From Flavobacterium sp. (GTDB lineage Bacteria > Bacteroidota > Bacteroidia > Flavobacteriales > Flavobacteriaceae): a DNA stretch of 64,000 nt. The notes beneath the pieces were generated by a model, which worked only from the letters and a program-made list of their open reading frames with translations, did no database searches and was not told where the DNA came from. The position numbers were made by a program, and so were the translations under genes. Where the stretch lies: the NCBI RefSeq assembly GCF_027484705.1, contig NZ_JAIXSL010000007.1:62001-126000 (forward strand). The letters are read 5' to 3'. Below, piece after piece: positions 60,689 through 64,000 of the stretch. The stretch's first letter is position 1. Every line of letters starts with the position of its first letter.

Positions 60689-63097
60689 ATGCCAAACAAA
60701 TTCGTATGCTTCGTTGCGCTATGGCTAACGCTCGCCGCAAATGCACAATCGGGATTAACCCCCAATCAGGAGAAAATCTCCAATACTTTGACAGAATACT
60801 TCGCGATGGATCGTGAGAACATTCACCTTCATTTAAACAAAAACACCTTTCTTACCAATGAACAGATTTGGTTCAAAGGCTATATCATCGATAAAAAAAA
60901 TAAAACGCCATTCACGAAAACTTCAAATGTATATACTGTTTTGTATGATGACGGCAATCAAAAAATCTCAAACCAGCTTTATTATGCCGAAAACGGTATG
61001 TTTGAAGGATTAATTAAATTAGATCCGAAACTTAAAACCGGAAAATACTTTCTGCAGGTTTTTACAAACTACATGAATAATTTTTATGAAGATGAATCTT
61101 CGGTATATGAAATTACCATCATCAATCCCGCGGATGCCAGCTACCAGAACAATCAGAAAATCGATTATGACAGTATTAAAATCGAGTTCTTCCCTGAAGG
61201 CGGAATTTTTCTCGAAGGAATTTCAAACAGTATAGGCATCAAAATTTCAGACTGCAGAGGCAATGGAATCGCTGTAGACAATGGCGAAATCACCGACGGG
61301 AGCGGAAATTTTGTAACCACCTTTTCAACCAATCAATTGGGTTACGGTAAATTTGAAATCAATGATACTGGAATGCAATCCTACAAAGCGGCAATCGAAA
61401 TCATGAAAAAGAAAGTCGAAAAAGCATTGCCGCTTCCTTCATCGAAAGGCATTGCGTTAGCTTGTGTGAATTACATTACTCCAGAAAAAACAATAGTCAA
61501 GTTAAAGACCAATCAATCCACATTAAAAGAAATAAAGAATTTGAATTATTCCTTGGTAATACAGCAGGACCAGGCTGTTTCTTTTGTTGATTTTACCTTT
61601 GACGGTGAAAAAACAGAGCAAATGTTTTTTATTTCGAACAGTCAAATTTCAGCAGGCATCAATACCATTCATCTCATTGATTCCGAACAGCATGAAATTA
61701 GCGAACGGGTGATCTACAATCCTTTTACCCAATCAAACAATGTTGCTTTGAGTATAGGCCAGCAGAGTACTGAATCTATTCTTATCAATGGTTCTATACC
61801 GTTACATTCAGCAAACATCAGCATATCGGTTTTACCAGTCGGGACTATTGCCGAAAATGAAAGAAAATCAGTTAATGAAACGTTGCAATTGGATAATTAT
61901 CTATTCAATACAGAAAAAAACAGAAGCTATTATTTTACCGAATTTTCGAGAAAGAAGCATTATGAACTCGATGCTTATTTACTCACGCAAAAATCGAAAT
62001 ACAACTGGAAGCAACTACTCGGAAATCCGCCTGAGAAAAAGTTTGATTTCGATATGGGGTTGACCATTAAGGGTACGATCAATACGGAAGTTACCAATCA
62101 TGAAGATTATAGCATACACCTGAATTGTCTTTGGCTTGGACTGCGGGAGTTTACCCCTTTGAATGCTAAAAGGGAATTTACTTTTGAAAATGTAATCGTT
62201 TTAGATTCCACAAAGCTCTATTTTGAAGTTTTAGATAAAAAAGGAAAAAAATTGCAGACAAAAATTTACAGTCAGTTACTCGGCAACAATCAGCGATTTA
62301 TGAAGCCATTCAGCCATCCTGAACATTGCATTGCTAAAACCAGAAAAGATGATGACGCGGAAAATATTCCTTTACCAAAATTCGAAAACGCAATCGAATT
62401 GGATAGCATAACGATCATGGCAAAGAAAAACAAGTTGTTGCATGAGGATAAAAGCGGAACCGGCAGAGGATTCAAAATATCCGATAAAGATGCCACAAGG
62501 TATAGGGACTTGCTTCATTTCATAGGGACTAATGGTTTTACGGTAAGTAATGTAGGCGGAAATGTATCTATAGATGGCTATGGACGAAATAGTGGCGGCG
62601 TATTTTCCGGCCGCAGAAATATTCGTAGCGGTTATGCCAATGCAACCAGATTTGGTGGACCTGTAGTTTTTATAGATGGAAACTACGTTCAGGATTATGA
62701 TATTTTACGCGATTATAGTCTAACTACCGTCGATGAGATATACATCAATCGGAACAGCAGCGATCTATCTGTTTATGGTTCTCGTGGCATTATAAGAGTA
62801 TATTCTAAGAAGAACATGACGGGCGGCGCTTTTAAAACAGCCTCTCAAGGCATGGTCTCAACGAATGGATTCCAAAACTTTATAAAATACAAAAACCCGA
62901 AATATGCCAGTGTCTATGACGCAGGTTTTCAGAATTTCGGCACCATCGATTGGAAGCCGAATGTTCAGACCGATGAAAATGGAAGTTTCCATTTTTCCAT
63001 ACCCAACTTATACCAAAAAGCTGTGAAAGTTATCATCGAAGGAATTTCCAATGACGGTCAATTAATTTCAGTAACAAAGATTCTCAAAATTGAATAA
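60689..63097 (+). CDS. Large exported protein with TonB-receptor plug-like C-terminus
   Basis: 802 residues from the ATG at 60689; an in-frame GTG at 60665 is possible. Signal peptide MPNKFVCFVALWLTLAANAQ. N-terminal MG2-like region (HLHLNKNTFLTNEQIWFKGY, LDPKLKTGKYFLQVFTNYMN). Near residues 620-720 there is a plug-like region (GPVVFIDGNYVQDYDILRDY, TTVDEIYINRNSSDLSVYGS, RGIIRVYSKK). No C-terminal barrel. This combination is seen in Bacteroidota surface proteins of unknown role. Confidence 0.75.
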   Translation: MPNKFVCFVALWLTLAANAQSGLTPNQEKISNTLTEYFAMDRENIHLHLNKNTFLTNEQIWFKGYIIDKKNKTPFTKTSNVYTVLYDDGNQKISNQLYYAENGMFEGLIKLDPKLKTGKYFLQVFTNYMNNFYEDESSVYEITIINPADASYQNNQKIDYDSIKIEFFPEGGIFLEGISNSIGIKISDCRGNGIAVDNGEITDGSGNFVTTFSTNQLGYGKFEINDTGMQSYKAAIEIMKKKVEKALPLPSSKGIALACVNYITPEKTIVKLKTNQSTLKEIKNLNYSLVIQQDQAVSFVDFTFDGEKTEQMFFISNSQISAGINTIHLIDSEQHEISERVIYNPFTQSNNVALSIGQQSTESILINGSIPLHSANISISVLPVGTIAENERKSVNETLQLDNYLFNTEKNRSYYFTEFSRKKHYELDAYLLTQKSKYNWKQLLGNPPEKKFDFDMGLTIKGTINTEVTNHEDYSIHLNCLWLGLREFTPLNAKREFTFENVIVLDSTKLYFEVLDKKGKKLQTKIYSQLLGNNQRFMKPFSHPEHCIAKTRKDDDAENIPLPKFENAIELDSITIMAKKNKLLHEDKSGTGRGFKISDKDATRYRDLLHFIGTNGFTVSNVGGNVSIDGYGRNSGGVFSGRRNIRSGYANATRFGGPVVFIDGNYVQDYDILRDYSLTTVDEIYINRNSSDLSVYGSRGIIRVYSKKNMTGGAFKTASQGMVSTNGFQNFIKYKNPKYASVYDAGFQNFGTIDWKPNVQTDENGSFHFSIPNLYQKAVKVIIEGISNDGQLISVTKILKIE

Positions 63098-63100
63098 ACA

Positions 63101-63134
63101 AAAAATCCGAAGCGACTAACTTCGGATTTTTTTA
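63101..63134. terminator. Bidirectional terminator
   Basis: AAAATCCGAA / TTCGGATTTTTT with T-runs on both strands, between converging genes. Confidence 0.75.
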
Positions 63135-63137
63135 TGT

Positions 63138-63827
63138 TTAGTGGTTATCAGATGGTTTTGCCGTTCTTTTCTTGAGTAGTTTCATCAAAACCGGAAAGGT
63201 TGAGACTAATATAATCCCGATGACAATCCATTCGATATGATGTTTTAAATCGATGCCGTATTTGAGGAACATTCCGTAAAGGTAATGTCCTGAAAAAATC
63301 AGTACGAATGACCATAAAAAGGAACTGAGAATATTAAAAAACATAAATTTCTTCTTATCCATCGAGACAATTCCTGCGACAATCGGAGCAAAAGTTCTGA
63401 AAATCGGTAAGAATCTTGCGAAGATGATGGCCTTGCCGCCGTATTTTTCAAAGAAATCTTTTGATTGCAACAAATATTTTTTCTTAAACCAAAACGTATC
63501 TTCCTTCTTAAACAAATAGTAACCACTTTTCGCGCCAAACCAATAACCCATCATATTACCAAAAACACCGGACGTTGCTACTAATATCGACAAGAGCGTC
63601 ACATTGACAAAATCACTCGGAATGGCCAAAACATTCTGAACCAAATCGCGGCTGTAAATTCCCGCCAAAAAAAGCAAGCTGTCACCCGGAAGGAAAAACC
63701 CAGCAAATAGACCGGTTTCGGCAAAAACAATAAACAAGACAATATACAAACCGAGTTGAACGCCTGCGATTTCGAAAGTGATGTAGAATTCAGGATTTAA
63801 TAATTGGGTCCACTCAAAATGGTTCAT
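63138..63827 (-). CDS. DedA-family membrane protein
   Basis: 229 residues with about five hydrophobic helices. DedA features are FAETGLFAGFFLPGDSLLFLAG, FGNMMGYWFGAKSG and GGKAIIFARFLPIFRTFAPIVAGIVSM with the conserved FARF(L/I)P motif. DedA proteins help recycle undecaprenyl phosphate or maintain membrane potential. Single gene. Confidence 0.93.
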   Translation of the reverse strand: MNHFEWTQLLNPEFYITFEIAGVQLGLYIVLFIVFAETGLFAGFFLPGDSLLFLAGIYSRDLVQNVLAIPSDFVNVTLLSILVATSGVFGNMMGYWFGAKSGYYLFKKEDTFWFKKKYLLQSKDFFEKYGGKAIIFARFLPIFRTFAPIVAGIVSMDKKKFMFFNILSSFLWSFVLIFSGHYLYGMFLKYGIDLKHHIEWIVIGIILVSTFPVLMKLLKKRTAKPSDNH

Positions 63828-64000
63828 ATAGGCTTTATTATTTAAGTTTGCTATGCCAGTTTTACCGGCATTGGTCTCGGCCGTGAAAGTAAGAATAATT
63901 TAACTTAACCGCAATTTATCGTTGCACTTTAAAGTATTCTTAACGGTTTAAGGTTTTCTTTCGTACAAACAACAGCTGTGCAATTTCTGATAAACATCAT

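Noticed and set aside
63928..64000. Short frame on the minus strand at the right edge (starting ATGATGTTTATC)
   Set aside because: It has only 23 codons inside the window and no recognisable family; it may be chance or the 3' end of an outside gene.

Overview
The window comes from a Flavobacterium-type member of the Bacteroidota. The evidence is a complete gldK-gldL-gldM-gldN set (type IX secretion and gliding motor), a secreted enzyme with a C-terminal T9SS sorting domain, an outer-membrane beta-barrel receptor, promoters with the Bacteroidota -7 element TAnnTTTG, few Shine-Dalgarno sequences, and tRNA-fMet without an encoded CCA.

Layout. 1-8.5 kb: small secreted proteins and lipoproteins, a PQQ-type propeller protein, a GSCFA hydrolase and two related lipoproteins. 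8.6-23.2 kb: housekeeping and envelope genes (alaS, an M23 peptidase with a MerR regulator, a LemA/TPM cluster, a T9SS esterase, a beta-barrel receptor, der, era). 23.2-33.2 kb: an AT-rich integrated element. 33.2-44.8 kb: tRNA-fMet, two LRR proteins, a pterin dehydratase, a GNAT-like protein, an AraC regulator, a small envelope operon, an ABC-F protein and a flavin oxidase. 44.8-53.4 kb: gldN-M-L-K read leftwards, then an arginase-fold protein and topA. 53.7-63.8 kb: miaB, a sigma-54 activator, lptE, a TPR protein, secG, groES-groEL, a large surface protein and a DedA protein.

The most notable region is the 9.96-kb element at 23220-33188. It sits at the 3' end of tRNA-fMet and is bounded by a 7-bp direct repeat, TAGTAGC. 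It carries a small Rep-like protein with an HTH and HUH/YxxK motifs resembling CRESS-type Rep catalytic domains, a small serine recombinase, a four-gene defence-like operon (SIR2, HerA, and two proteins with HEPN RX4H motifs), a small regulator with a palindromic operator, and a large serine recombinase. The recombinase gene runs through the attachment core into the tRNA. In the predicted excised circle the same frame continues for 39 codons into the other end, so integration would replace the recombinase C-terminus. The small recombinase also ends on the same core sequence, in the same frame.

Other unexplained structure includes five copies of an ~80-bp hairpin repeat spread between core genes, a 22-bp inverted repeat inside the LemA/TPM operon, a sigma-54-like site before groES, and an arginase-fold protein next to gldK that has lost the usual metal ligands. 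Everything here was read by eye; no database search was run.
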